NCBI RefSeq assembly: GCF_041435015.1
Contig: NZ_CP107989.1
Span: forward strand, 4,092,001-4,156,000
DNA from: Streptomyces canus
GTDB lineage: Bacteria; Actinomycetota; Actinomycetes; Streptomycetales; Streptomycetaceae
Length of the DNA stretch: 64,000 nt
Direction: 5' to 3'
Part shown: positions 27,745 through 36,178 of the stretch, one piece after another
Layout: the number at the start of each line of letters is the position of its first letter
Position numbering within the stretch: the stretch's first letter is position 1
Notes under the pieces: model-generated
Seen by the model: only the letters and a program-made list of their open reading frames with translations
Told to the model about the DNA's origin: nothing
Databases searched by the model: none
Translations under genes and position numbers: made by a program

Positions 27745-27756
27745 TACATCTATGTA
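27745..27756. promoter_or_regulatory. AT-rich dyad between DUF6350 and the sigma-like gene
   Basis: TACAT-CT-ATGTA in an unusually AT-rich stretch, 25 bp before the GTG at 27781. A further GTAC-n-GTAC pair lies at about 27755-27768. It probably marks the promoter and possibly an operator. Confidence 0.45.
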
Positions 27757-27780
27757 CTTTTTCGTACGAAGGGGCGCCTT

Positions 27781-28620
27781 GTGACGGTTCCTCAGCAGGA
27801 GCACGAGGAGCTCCCTGCCACCCCCCTGACACCCGCTCAGGCCTTCGACGCGCTGTACGCGTTCTGCGCCCCCGCGCTCGTCCGGCAGGCCTACCTGCTC
27901 ACCGGCCGCCGTGAGCTCGCCCGTGAGTCGGTCGAGCGGGCCTTCCAACTCGCCTGGCAGCGCTGGCCCGAGGTGGCGGTGGACCGGGACCCGGCGGGCT
28001 GGGTACGGATCATGACGTACGAGTACGCCCTCTCTCCCTGGCACCGCTTCCGCCCCCGCTACCGCAACCCCGAGGCACCGGTCACCGACCCGTCCGACCG
28101 CGCGCTGATGACCGTACTCATGGAACTCCCACCGGCGCAGCGGCGCACCCTCCTGTTGTACGACGGTGTGGGCCTCGATCTTCCGGAGGCGGCGGCGGAG
28201 ACGGAGGCGAGCACCCCGGCGACGGCGAACCGGCTGATGAACGCGCGCGCGGCGATCGCGGCACGGCTTCCCGACCTGGCCGACCCGTCCGACCTGCACG
28301 ACCGCCTGGTCTCGCTGGCCTCCAGGGAACGGTTGCGTGCCGCGCAGCCGCCCGCGGTGAGGAGCGGGAGTGAGCGCCGGGCACGCTTGTGGACCAGTGC
28401 CGCGATCGCGTTCACGGTGGCGCTGATCGGCACGACGGCGCTCACGGTGCGGACGGCTCCGACGCATTACGAGCCACCGATCGCGCCGGGGGCGGAGGTG
28501 CAGGGGGTGCCGGCGCGGGTGGCGCCGGGGGCGCTGTCGGCGGCGGAGGCGAAACTTCGGGAGAAGCTGCGGAAGGAGACGGCGAGCGGTCCGGAGAGGC
28601 TGGTGCCGGTGAGTCGTTGA
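27781..28620 (+). CDS. Membrane-tethered sigma-70-like (ECF-type) protein
   Basis: 279 residues from GTG, with AAGGGG upstream. Residues 20-95 resemble ECF sigma region 2 (LVRQAYLLTGRRELARESVE, then WPEVAVDRDPAGWVRIMTYE). Residues 115-165 resemble region 4 (LMELPPAQRRTLLLYDGVGL, then ETEASTPATANRLMNARAAI). Past residue 200 a membrane helix follows (LWTSAAIAFTVALIGTTALT), with a short charged outer tail. A sigma-like protein carrying its own C-terminal helix is unusual. The region 4 helix-turn-helix is degenerate, so it may be a regulator rather than an active sigma factor. No anti-sigma gene is adjacent; it ends facing sucD. Confidence 0.78.
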   Translation: MTVPQQEHEELPATPLTPAQAFDALYAFCAPALVRQAYLLTGRRELARESVERAFQLAWQRWPEVAVDRDPAGWVRIMTYEYALSPWHRFRPRYRNPEAPVTDPSDRALMTVLMELPPAQRRTLLLYDGVGLDLPEAAAETEASTPATANRLMNARAAIAARLPDLADPSDLHDRLVSLASRERLRAAQPPAVRSGSERRARLWTSAAIAFTVALIGTTALTVRTAPTHYEPPIAPGAEVQGVPARVAPGALSAAEAKLREKLRKETASGPERLVPVSR

Positions 28621-28676
28621 CTGCGGGCCACAACGCACCCGCCCAGCAACCCGACCCGACACCCTCGTGACGCGCC

Positions 28677-28711
28677 GATGGGCCCGCTCCAACCCACGGA
28701 GCGAGCCCATC
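28677..28711. terminator. Hairpin between the sigma-like gene and sucD
   Basis: 14-bp arms (GATGGGCCCGCTCC / GGAGCGAGCCCATC) with one mismatch and a 7-base loop, in the 112-bp gap between convergent genes; may act on both strands. Confidence 0.7.
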
Positions 28712-28732
28712 AAGGTGCAGCTAGGAGCCTGT

Positions 28733-29617
28733 TCAGCCGGCCAGGATCTCGCGCGCCAGCTTCGCCGTCTCGGTCGGCGTCTTGCCGACCTTGACGCCGG
28801 CGGCCTCGAGGGCCTCCTTCTTCGCGGCGGCCGTGCCGGAGGAGCCGGAGACGATGGCACCGGCGTGGCCCATGGTCTTGCCCTCGGGCGCGGTGAAGCC
28901 CGCGACGTATCCGACGACCGGCTTCTTCACGTTCTCCGCGATGAACGCGGCCGCACGCTCCTCGGCGTCGCCGCCGATCTCACCGATCATGACGATCAGG
29001 TCGGTGTCGGGGTCGGCCTCGAACGCGGCGAGCGCGTCGATGTGCGTCGTACCGATGATCGGGTCGCCACCGATGCCGACGGCCGACGAGAAGCCGATGT
29101 CCCGCAGCTCGTACATCATCTGGTACGTCAGCGTGCCGGACTTCGACACCAGGCCGATACGACCCGGCTTGGTGATGTCGCCCGGGATGATGCCGGCGTT
29201 CGACTGGCCCGGGGTGATGAGACCGGGGCAGTTCGGGCCGATGATCCGGGTCTTGTTGCCCTGGGACACGGCGTACGCGTAGAACGCGGCCGAGTCGTGG
29301 ACCGCGATGCCCTCGGTGATGACGACTGCGAGCGGGATCTCGGCGTCGATCGCCTCGACCACGGCGGCCTTGGCGAAGGCCGGCGGCACGAAGAGGACGG
29401 ACACGTTCGCGCCCGTCTTCTCGATCGCCTCGGCGACCGTGCCGAAGACCGGGATCTCGTTGCCGTCGATGTCGACGGACGTGCCCGCCTTACGGGGGTT
29501 CACGCCACCGACGATGTTGGTGCCGTCCGCCAGCATGAGCTTGGTGTGCTTCATGCCCGTGGCACCGGTCATGCCCTGGACGATGACCTTGCTGTCCTTG
29601 TTGAGGAAGATAGCCAT
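28733..29617 (-). CDS. sucD: Succinate-CoA ligase, alpha subunit
   Basis: 294 residues. The N-terminal CoA-binding fold has [18 protein letters not shown] and GGVNPRKAG. The active-site histidine that is phosphorylated lies in GHAGAIVSG, preceded by FTAPEGKTM, and the helix-dipole segment is [11 protein letters not shown]. With SucC it makes succinate and NTP from succinyl-CoA. It follows sucC by 21 bp with a Shine-Dalgarno-like GGAAGAGGGA, so the two form an operon ending in a hairpin. Confidence 0.98.
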   Translation of the reverse strand: MAIFLNKDSKVIVQGMTGATGMKHTKLMLADGTNIVGGVNPRKAGTSVDIDGNEIPVFGTVAEAIEKTGANVSVLFVPPAFAKAAVVEAIDAEIPLAVVITEGIAVHDSAAFYAYAVSQGNKTRIIGPNCPGLITPGQSNAGIIPGDITKPGRIGLVSKSGTLTYQMMYELRDIGFSSAVGIGGDPIIGTTHIDALAAFEADPDTDLIVMIGEIGGDAEERAAAFIAENVKKPVVGYVAGFTAPEGKTMGHAGAIVSGSSGTAAAKKEALEAAGVKVGKTPTETAKLAREILAG

Positions 29618-29638
29618 GGCTGTGTCTGTCCCTCTTCC

Positions 29639-30817
29639 TTACTTCGCAGCCGCGAGCTCGGCGGCCTTGTCGGCCGCGCCGTCCATGGTGTCCACGCGCT
29701 GCACCAGCGGGTGGTTGGCGTCGGAGAGGATCTTGCGACCCAGCTCGGCGTTGTTGCCGTCGAGGCGGACGACGAGGGGCTTGGTGACGTCCTCGCCCTT
29801 GTCCGCGAGCAGCTGCAGCGCCTGCACGATGCCGTTGGCGACCTCGTCGCACGCGGTGATGCCGCCGAAGACGTTGACGAAGACCGACTTGACGTCGGGG
29901 TCGCCCAGGATGATCTCCAAGCCGTTCGCCATCACGGCCGCGGACGCGCCGCCGCCGATGTCGAGGAAGTTGGCGGGCTTGACGCCACCGTGCGCCTCAC
30001 CGGCGTACGCGACGACGTCCAGGGTGCTCATGACGAGACCCGCGCCGTTGCCGATGATGCCGACCTCGCCGTCGAGCTTGACGTAGTTGAGGTTCTTCTC
30101 CTTGGCGGCGGCCTCGAGGGGGTTGGCCGCGTCCTTGTCCTGGAGGGCCTCGTGCCCCGGCTGACGGAACTCGGCGTTCTCGTCGAGGGAGACCTTGCCG
30201 TCCAGGGCGAGGACGTCACCGGAGGCGACCTTGGCCAGCGGGTTGACCTCGACGAGGAGGGCGTCCTCTTCGATGAAGGTCTTCCACAGGGTGACCAGGA
30301 CGTTCTCGACCTTGTCGGCGACCTCGGCCGGGAAGTTCGCGGCCTGGACGATCTGGCGGGCGACCTCGGGGGTCACACCCACGTTGGCGTCGATCGGCGT
30401 CTTGGCCACGGCCTCGGGGCGGGTCTCCGCCACCTCCTCGATCTCCATGCCGCCCTCGACGGACGCGATGGAGAGGAAGGTGCGGTTGGCACGGTCGAGG
30501 AGGAAGGAGACGTAGTACTCCTCCACGATCTCCGGAGCCGTCTCGGCGATCATCACCTTGTGGACCGTGTGGCCCTTGATGTCCATGCCGAGGATGTTGG
30601 TCGCGTGCTCGACCGCCTCGTCGGCGGAGGCGGCGAGCTTGACGCCGCCGGCCTTGCCACGGCCGCCGACCTTCACCTGGGCCTTGACGACGGACTTGCC
30701 ACCGAGGCGCTCGGTGGCTGCGCGGGCCGCCTCAGGCGTGTCGATGACTTCACCGGCCAGCACCGGTACATCGTGCTTGGCGAAGAGGTCCCTCGCCTGG
30801 TACTCGAACAGGTCCAC
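29639..30817 (-). CDS. sucC: Succinate-CoA ligase, beta subunit
   Basis: 392 residues from GTG. The ATP-grasp domain is recognisable: [35 protein letters not shown] and the metal site in [21 protein letters not shown]. The C-terminal CoA-ligase domain has [18 protein letters not shown] and [16 protein letters not shown]. Together with sucD it completes the TCA enzyme. A 470-bp gap upstream (30818-31287) contains its promoter and the terminator of the next gene. Confidence 0.98.
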   Translation of the reverse strand: MDLFEYQARDLFAKHDVPVLAGEVIDTPEAARAATERLGGKSVVKAQVKVGGRGKAGGVKLAASADEAVEHATNILGMDIKGHTVHKVMIAETAPEIVEEYYVSFLLDRANRTFLSIASVEGGMEIEEVAETRPEAVAKTPIDANVGVTPEVARQIVQAANFPAEVADKVENVLVTLWKTFIEEDALLVEVNPLAKVASGDVLALDGKVSLDENAEFRQPGHEALQDKDAANPLEAAAKEKNLNYVKLDGEVGIIGNGAGLVMSTLDVVAYAGEAHGGVKPANFLDIGGGASAAVMANGLEIILGDPDVKSVFVNVFGGITACDEVANGIVQALQLLADKGEDVTKPLVVRLDGNNAELGRKILSDANHPLVQRVDTMDGAADKAAELAAAK

Positions 30818-31098
30818 GCGCTTCCGTCCCTATCAGTGATCTCGCGGTTCGTTGTCTGCGTGGGCGTGCCGCGAGGGCAACGTGACGTCCGACCGTGTCT
30901 GTCACAAGGGAGGCGCACACGGTGTCCGAGCGCGCGGCATGTCCGTCTCGCAGGTTATCGCTGCTTGCGGGAGGCCCCTAAATCGAGGGTCACACCTGAG
31001 CGGTGATACCTGTCACATGATGCCGCGCTCACTGGCACGGCGTGCCGCGTGTGAGGGCACCGGGACGCTTCCCCGGGGCATGGGGGAGGCATGGGGAA
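30818..31098. other. sucC upstream region, no gene seen
   Basis: Promoter region of sucCD. A GTGACA / TGTCAC pair and other imperfect symmetries occur near 30990-31020, but I cannot assign a promoter or a regulator site with confidence. Confidence 0.5.
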
Positions 31099-31134
31099 GG
31101 GCCTCACCGGGGTGGGGTCGACCCGGTGAGGCCC
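31099..31134 (-). terminator. Strong hairpin terminator
   Basis: Perfect 13-bp arms GGGCCTCACCGGG / CCCGGTGAGGCCC with a 10-base loop, about 150 bases beyond the stop of the secreted repeat protein and before the sucC promoter. Confidence 0.75.
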
Positions 31135-31287
31135 CTTGTGCGGCCCCTTCCTCAAGGGGGCCCGGGCGGTCGATCCCCACCCCAATGGGGACCGCTTCGC
31201 CCCGTCCGTGAGCGTCCGGCAGGACAGACCGACGGCTTTCGGCCGTCCGGGGCCCGTCACCTCACGGAGTCGTTCGGCGGGGGACGG

Positions 31288-33201
31288 TCAGGCGCGGTAC
31301 CGCATCTCCTGCGCGTCACCCGGGGTGAGGGACTCGGCCACGCCCTGGACGCCGGTGACGGCGTGCCCGGCGAGCGGTCCGGCGGTGTCCTGGACGGTCC
31401 CGGTCAGATCCCCGGCGAAGGGGCCGACCTGCCCGACGACGGGAACGGCCTCGCCGACGACGCCGTACGCGAAGGGCGTGACGTCGCCCGTGACGCCGTA
31501 CGCCAGCGTCGTGGCACTGTCGGCGACCGGCTCGACCGTCCGGGTCACGGTGTCGACGACCGGCTGGACCGCTCCGGTGACACCGTGCGCGAAGGCCGGG
31601 ACCTCACCCGTCACGCCGTACGCCAGGTCGGTGGTGTGTCCGGCGACGCCGTACGCGAGCGGCGCGACGTCGCCGACGACGCCGTACGCGAAGGAGTGGA
31701 CGTCCTCTGTGACGCCGTACGCCAGGGTGGTCGCGTCCGCGACGGCCTGCCCGGCGACCGGCACCACGCCGTGCACGGCGGTGTTCGCGACCGGGGGCAG
31801 CACGGCGTCGGTGGTGTCCTGGGCGACCTGCCCGACGAGGCCGGTGGCGTAGGGCGGCACGTCGGCGACGACTCCGTCGACGACCGGAAGCACGCCGGCG
31901 ACCGTGCCGGTGGCGTACGCGGCCACGCCGTGCTGGATCCCCCCGACTCCGGCGACCGCGCCGCCGACGACGGGCCGCACACCCTGGACGGTGCCGTCCA
32001 CGACCGGGGACACGTCCCCGACGACTCCGTACGCCAGCGCGGTCGCGGCACCCACGGCGTGCCCGGCGGTCTGCGCGACCCCGCCCACAGCCCCTTCGGC
32101 GACGGGCGCCACGCCGCCCACCGCTCCGGTGGCGACCGGGGTCACGCCGCCCACGGTCCGCCCGACGGCGGGTACGACCCCTTCGGCGACCGGCACGACA
32201 CCGTCCACCGCCTGCGCGGCGACCGGCACCACTCCGTCCACGGCGGCGCTCGCGACGGGCGGCACGACCGCGGCGACCGTCTGGTCGACGACAGGGGTGA
32301 CAGTCCCGGGGACGCCCGCGACGGTGCCGAGAGCCTCCCGGTGGACGCTGTTCACGGTGCCCGTGATGTGGCTCGGGACGGAGGAGACCGTGGCCTCGGC
32401 GGCGGCCGTGACGGCGGTGGCCTCGGCCCCGGCCGTGCCGGAGACGCCGGCGATCCGGCCCTGCGCTCCGGCGAGCGTGGCGTGCGCGGCGCCGGTCGCG
32501 CCCGCGACGGTGTGCTGCTTCTTCGTCCGTACGACGCCGTCGACGCCCTGCGCCTGGGAACGGGCCGCCGCCTGGACGCCCTGCAGCTTCGTCTGGGCGC
32601 CGGCCAGGGCCCGCTCCACCTCGGGGGCGAAGGCCGAGAGGGGGCCGAAGAGGTAGTCGACGCCGTGCTCGGGGGCGGTGGGTGTGCTCGGCGCGGTGGG
32701 CGCGGCGACGTCGGAGGCCTTGACGGCGGCGGCCTGCGCGGCGTTGGACTTCGCCTCGGCCTGCGCGGCCCGGGCCGCCTTCGCGCCCTGGATGGCCGCG
32801 GCGCCCTTCACCTTGGACGCCTTGGACTGGGCTGCCTGGGACACCTGCGGGACCGTGACCTTCGTGTCTGCGTGACGGCGAGCCTGCTCGGTGGTGTCGG
32901 CGGTCGCCTTCCGCGCGGTGCCGGTGGTGCCGGTGGTGTCGGTGGTGTCGGCGATGGTGGTGGTGACATCGGAGACGACGCCGTCGACCGTGCCGTCGAG
33001 GGTGTCGGTGACCGTGGCGAGGGTGTCGGTGACGGTGGTGTTCGTGTCGGTCGCGGTGTCGGACACGGTATCCGTCGCCGTGTCCGTCGCGGAGAGGGAG
33101 GTGGCCGGGAGCTCGTCCGCGCTGGCCACGGCGGAACCGAGTGCCCACGCACCGGTGACACCGGCGGCTATGACGATGGAACGGCGGATGTTCTTGTTCA
33201 T
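31288..33201 (-). CDS. Large secreted protein of Val/Ala/Gly/Pro repeats
   Basis: 637 residues, no recognised domain. The N-terminus (MNKNIRRSIVIAAGVTGAWA, ending near ASADE) is a signal peptide; ATG at 33201, while the open frame extends upstream without protein-like sequence. After a Thr/Asp-rich stretch (about 35-95) and an Ala/Lys/Gln-rich helical stretch (95-200), some 400 residues consist of 11-15-residue units. Examples are VDGVVPVAAQA, VGGVAPVAEGA and TTLAYGVTGDVTPFAYGVVG. No LPXTG or membrane anchor is seen. It may form an extended surface or spore-coat-like polymer. A smaller secreted protein with related amphipathic units lies just upstream on the same strand. Confidence 0.82.
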   Translation of the reverse strand: MNKNIRRSIVIAAGVTGAWALGSAVASADELPATSLSATDTATDTVSDTATDTNTTVTDTLATVTDTLDGTVDGVVSDVTTTIADTTDTTGTTGTARKATADTTEQARRHADTKVTVPQVSQAAQSKASKVKGAAAIQGAKAARAAQAEAKSNAAQAAAVKASDVAAPTAPSTPTAPEHGVDYLFGPLSAFAPEVERALAGAQTKLQGVQAAARSQAQGVDGVVRTKKQHTVAGATGAAHATLAGAQGRIAGVSGTAGAEATAVTAAAEATVSSVPSHITGTVNSVHREALGTVAGVPGTVTPVVDQTVAAVVPPVASAAVDGVVPVAAQAVDGVVPVAEGVVPAVGRTVGGVTPVATGAVGGVAPVAEGAVGGVAQTAGHAVGAATALAYGVVGDVSPVVDGTVQGVRPVVGGAVAGVGGIQHGVAAYATGTVAGVLPVVDGVVADVPPYATGLVGQVAQDTTDAVLPPVANTAVHGVVPVAGQAVADATTLAYGVTEDVHSFAYGVVGDVAPLAYGVAGHTTDLAYGVTGEVPAFAHGVTGAVQPVVDTVTRTVEPVADSATTLAYGVTGDVTPFAYGVVGEAVPVVGQVGPFAGDLTGTVQDTAGPLAGHAVTGVQGVAESLTPGDAQEMRYRA

Positions 33202-33376
33202 GAGTGCGTCAGATCCCTGGATCTTGGGGTGCCTGGGGAGGCATGGGGACATCCGGAGCCACGAGGCTCCAGGGGGATCCGTCCGGAGATCTGAGGAGAT
33301 CTGGGGGGTGTCCGAACGGCTGGGGCAGACCTGTTCCGCCCCCGCGCGGCAGGTCGGCGGCGGGGGAAGGCCTGCC

Positions 33377-34390
33377 CTAGCCGGGGAAGACGGGGATGTC
33401 CCGGTGCCTGTCCCGGGTCCCGGCCGCGTCGACGCTCGCGGCGGCACCGGGCACGAGCCGCAGCGGCGCCCGGTTGTCGAGGGTGACGGCATGCGCGTCG
33501 CCGTGTCGCGACGAGCCGTTGTCCACGGCCGACTTGCCGCCCAGGGCTCCGCTCTGGTTGTCGGAGGGCACCTGGTGCGCGGGCGCGTGGGCGGTGGAAG
33601 GGATGGTGCGGTGGGCGGAGGAGTGTGCGGCGTCCTCGGCCACGGTGCCGTGACCGGCGACCCTCGGCCCGTAGACGGCACCGTCGCCCGCGGAGCCCTC
33701 GTCGTCGGCCGGCTTCGTCACCGCGTGATCACCCGGCTGGGGCTGCGGCGCCGAGGTGACCGGCGCCGGCGCGGGCAGCGTCCTGACCGGGATCCCGGGC
33801 AGGCCGGGCACCGTCGGGACACCCGGCACCGTGGGCAGGGTCGGCCACGACGGGGACTCCGGGAACGACGGCAGCGTCGGCCACCCCGGCAGGGTGGGCT
33901 CCGCCGGTGTCACGACCGTCTCGGTCAACCCCGTGGTCACCGTCTCGACCAGATCTCCGACGGGCCGCACGACGCCGTCGGCCACGGCCCCGACGACGTC
34001 CTCGGTCACCGGGCGGAGAACCTTGTCGCCGACCGGGTGGGTGAGGGCGTCGGGGGCGGGGGCGTCGGGGGCGGGGGCGGGGTCGGGGGCAACCGGCTGG
34101 GGAGAGCTGCCCTTTGCCGTGTCCGTCAATGCGGGGGTGGCGGTGGGTGCGGCGGTGTCCTCGGGCGTGGCAGTGTGCCTGGCCATCGGCTCTGCCGACG
34201 GTTTCACCAGCTGAGCGGCCGCCTTCCCCGGCAACGCCCCGATGCCGTCGGCCGCATGTGCCTGCTCCCCGCAGAGGAAGCCGAGCACGAACAACCCACC
34301 CACCAGCAGACCCACTTGCAGCGCACGCCGCCCGACCGCCGCGCGCAGCACGCGCACCGCGGTACCGGGAAAGGCTGCTGACCAGGTCAA
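33377..34390 (-). CDS. Secreted low-complexity protein
   Basis: About 337 residues. The N-terminal helix (LQVGLLVGGLFVLGFLCG) followed by EQAHA-AD is a signal peptide. Then come Ala/Pro/Thr-rich sequence, a segment HPVGDKVLRPVTEDVVGAVA that echoes the repeats of the downstream secreted protein, and a Pro/Leu/Thr tract (GWPTLPSFPESPSWPTLPTV), ending in a His/Ser/Ala-rich region. No domain recognised. The start is uncertain: TTG at 34390 or a GTG at 34357. A purine-rich tract lies immediately upstream. It lies 175 bp before the large repeat protein gene, same strand. Confidence 0.72.
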   Translation of the reverse strand: MTWSAAFPGTAVRVLRAAVGRRALQVGLLVGGLFVLGFLCGEQAHAADGIGALPGKAAAQLVKPSAEPMARHTATPEDTAAPTATPALTDTAKGSSPQPVAPDPAPAPDAPAPDALTHPVGDKVLRPVTEDVVGAVADGVVRPVGDLVETVTTGLTETVVTPAEPTLPGWPTLPSFPESPSWPTLPTVPGVPTVPGLPGIPVRTLPAPAPVTSAPQPQPGDHAVTKPADDEGSAGDGAVYGPRVAGHGTVAEDAAHSSAHRTIPSTAHAPAHQVPSDNQSGALGGKSAVDNGSSRHGDAHAVTLDNRAPLRLVPGAAASVDAAGTRDRHRDIPVFPG

Positions 34391-34411
34391 GAGGGGCCGG
34401 GTCCTTCCGTG

Positions 34412-34495
34412 CGACGGAACGAAGCGAAACGGAATGGAATGGAACGGAACGAAGGCGAAAGGGAAACGGTGGGGAAGGGTGAAGACTGTGGAGAA
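34412..34495. repeat. Purine-rich tract with GGAAY pentamer repeats
   Basis: The plus strand is mostly A/G over about 84 bases, with repeated GGAAT / GGAAC units (for example GGAATGGAATGGAACGGAAC). It lies in the 5' region of the secreted protein gene. It is unusual in this GC-rich context; triplex or other secondary structure is possible. Confidence 0.65.
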
Positions 34496-34620
34496 GCCGA
34501 TCCTTGCACGGGGTGCCCGAGGTCGCGCAAGTCCCCTGTTACCGATGCGTAGTCATGTCCGTTTTGGTGGGCGAAGCCGCAGGTCACTGGGTCGACAAAT
34601 CACCAACGAGCGGCCCGGGT

Positions 34621-36006
34621 TCACACCGGGTCGGGTATCGGAAGCGGCCGCTTCTCGATGGCCGCCGCCATCACCTCCGGGAACAGGTCGGGGGTGCAGG
34701 CGAAGGCCGGTGCGCCCAGCGCGGCGAGCGCGGCCGCGTGCTCCCGGTCGTAGGCGGGCGCCCCCTCGTCCGACAGCGCGAGCAACGTCACGAACTGAAC
34801 GCCTGAGGCCTTCATCGCCGCGACCCGCTTGAGCATCTCGTTGCGTATGCCGCCCTCGTAGAGGTCGCTGATCAGCACCATCACCGTCTCCGCGGGCCGG
34901 GTGATCTGCGACTGGCAGTACGCCAGCGCCCGGTTGATGTCCGTGCCGCCGCCGAGCTGGGTACCGAACAGCACGTCCACCGGGTCGTCGAGCTGGTCGG
35001 TGAGGTCGACGACCGCGGTGTCAAAGACGACGAGCCGCGTGTCGATCGACCGCATGGAGGCCAGCACCGCCCCGAACACGGACGCGTAGACCACGGAAGC
35101 CGCCATGGACCCCGACTGGTCGATGCAGAGGACGACCTCCTTCTTCACCGACCGGGAGGCGCGGCCGTATCCGATCAGCCGCTCCGGCACGATCGTCCGG
35201 TACTCGGGGAGGTAGTGCTTGAGGTTGGCCGAGATCGTGCGGTTCCAGTCGATGTCGTGGTGGCGCGGCCGGCTGATCCGGGCGCTGCGGTCGAGGGCAC
35301 CGGTGAGCGTGGCGCGGGTGCGGGTGGCGAGCCGCTTCTCCAGGTCCTCGACGACCTTGCGCACGACGGCCCGTGCCGTTTCCTTGGTCGTCTCCGGCAT
35401 CGCCTTGTTGAGCGACAGAAGGGTGCCGACCAGATGCACGTCGGCCTCCACCGCTTCCAGCATCTCCGGCTCGAGGAGCAGAGTGGACAACCCGAGCCGG
35501 TCGATGGCGTCCCGCTGCATGACCTGGACGACGGAGGAGGGGAAGTACGTCCGGATGTCCCCGAGCCACCGGGCCACGGACGGCGCCGAGGCGCCGAGCC
35601 CCGCCGAACGGTCCTTCCCCGTCTGCCTCTTCCCGTCCCCCCTGCCGTAGAGCGCGGTCAACGCCCCGTCCATCGCGGCATCCTGCGCACCGAGCGTGCA
35701 CCCGGTTCCATCAGCCGCCTCCCCACCCAGCACAAGCCGCCAACGCCGCAGCCGCTCGTCTGCGGGGGCTGCGGGGGCTGCGGGGGCTGCGGGGGCTGCG
35801 GGGGCTGCGGGGGCTGCGGGGGCTGCGGGGGAGGCTGCCAGGGCATTGACCGGAACCAGCGTCGGGGCCGTGGCCGAATCTTCCGCAGCTTCGGTCGCCT
35901 GGTGGTTGCCCATGGGCGGACGCCGTGCTGGATTCATCCGCGGGCGCGGGCTCCTGGCCGGATCCGTCGTCTCCGGCTTCGTCAGGTCGTTCGGCTCGGT
36001 TGTCAT
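34621..36006 (-). CDS. VWA-domain protein partner of the MoxR ATPase
   Basis: 461 residues from an ATG at 36006; the frame opens earlier but that part is not protein-like. After a disordered head with an Ala-Pro repeat (59-82, from a 9-bp DNA repeat), residues 85-285 are a helical region of the CoxE/VWA-associated kind. Then comes a von Willebrand A domain with a complete MIDAS: CIDQSGSMAAS (D296, S298, S300), the threonine in LGGGTDINRAL and aspartate in LISDLYEGG. VWA proteins dock with MoxR ATPases to remodel targets. It follows the DUF5682 and MoxR genes on the same strand. Confidence 0.9.
   Translation of the reverse strand: MTTEPNDLTKPETTDPARSPRPRMNPARRPPMGNHQATEAAEDSATAPTLVPVNALAASPAAPAAPAAPAAPAAPAAPAAPADERLRRWRLVLGGEAADGTGCTLGAQDAAMDGALTALYGRGDGKRQTGKDRSAGLGASAPSVARWLGDIRTYFPSSVVQVMQRDAIDRLGLSTLLLEPEMLEAVEADVHLVGTLLSLNKAMPETTKETARAVVRKVVEDLEKRLATRTRATLTGALDRSARISRPRHHDIDWNRTISANLKHYLPEYRTIVPERLIGYGRASRSVKKEVVLCIDQSGSMAASVVYASVFGAVLASMRSIDTRLVVFDTAVVDLTDQLDDPVDVLFGTQLGGGTDINRALAYCQSQITRPAETVMVLISDLYEGGIRNEMLKRVAAMKASGVQFVTLLALSDEGAPAYDREHAAALAALGAPAFACTPDLFPEVMAAAIEKRPLPIPDPV
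35764..35826. repeat. Seven-copy 9-bp repeat in the VWA gene
   Basis: GGGGGCTGC x7 (plus strand), coding Ala-Ala-Pro units in the VWA protein. In-frame length variation is expected between strains. Confidence 0.9.
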
Positions 36007-36178
36007 CCCCGTGCCCCCGTCCGGAACCGGTCCCAGAGCGGGACCACGGCCACGCTGGTCACCGGGCCGTGCTTCGCCCGGGACCCGGTCCCGTGGCCGG
36101 CCGTATCTCCGCGCCCGTGCCCGACAGCGCCGGCTGTCCCGTCGCCCCCGCCTCTGGGAGTCCGCGATACCTCGGTCA

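Noticed and set aside
26704..27780. Upstream extension of the sigma-like gene frame
   Set aside because: Open only because it is antisense to the DUF6350 gene; the GTG at 27781 with AAGGGG gives the sensible start.
28667..31006. Long plus-strand open frame opposite sucCD
   Set aside because: It is the antisense shadow of two certain genes; the sequence is Asp/Arg/Gly-biased as expected of high-GC shadows.
34595..34650. GGGTTCACACC stretch resembling a tRNA T-loop
   Set aside because: It is the end of the VWA gene; no acceptor or anticodon stems can be drawn.
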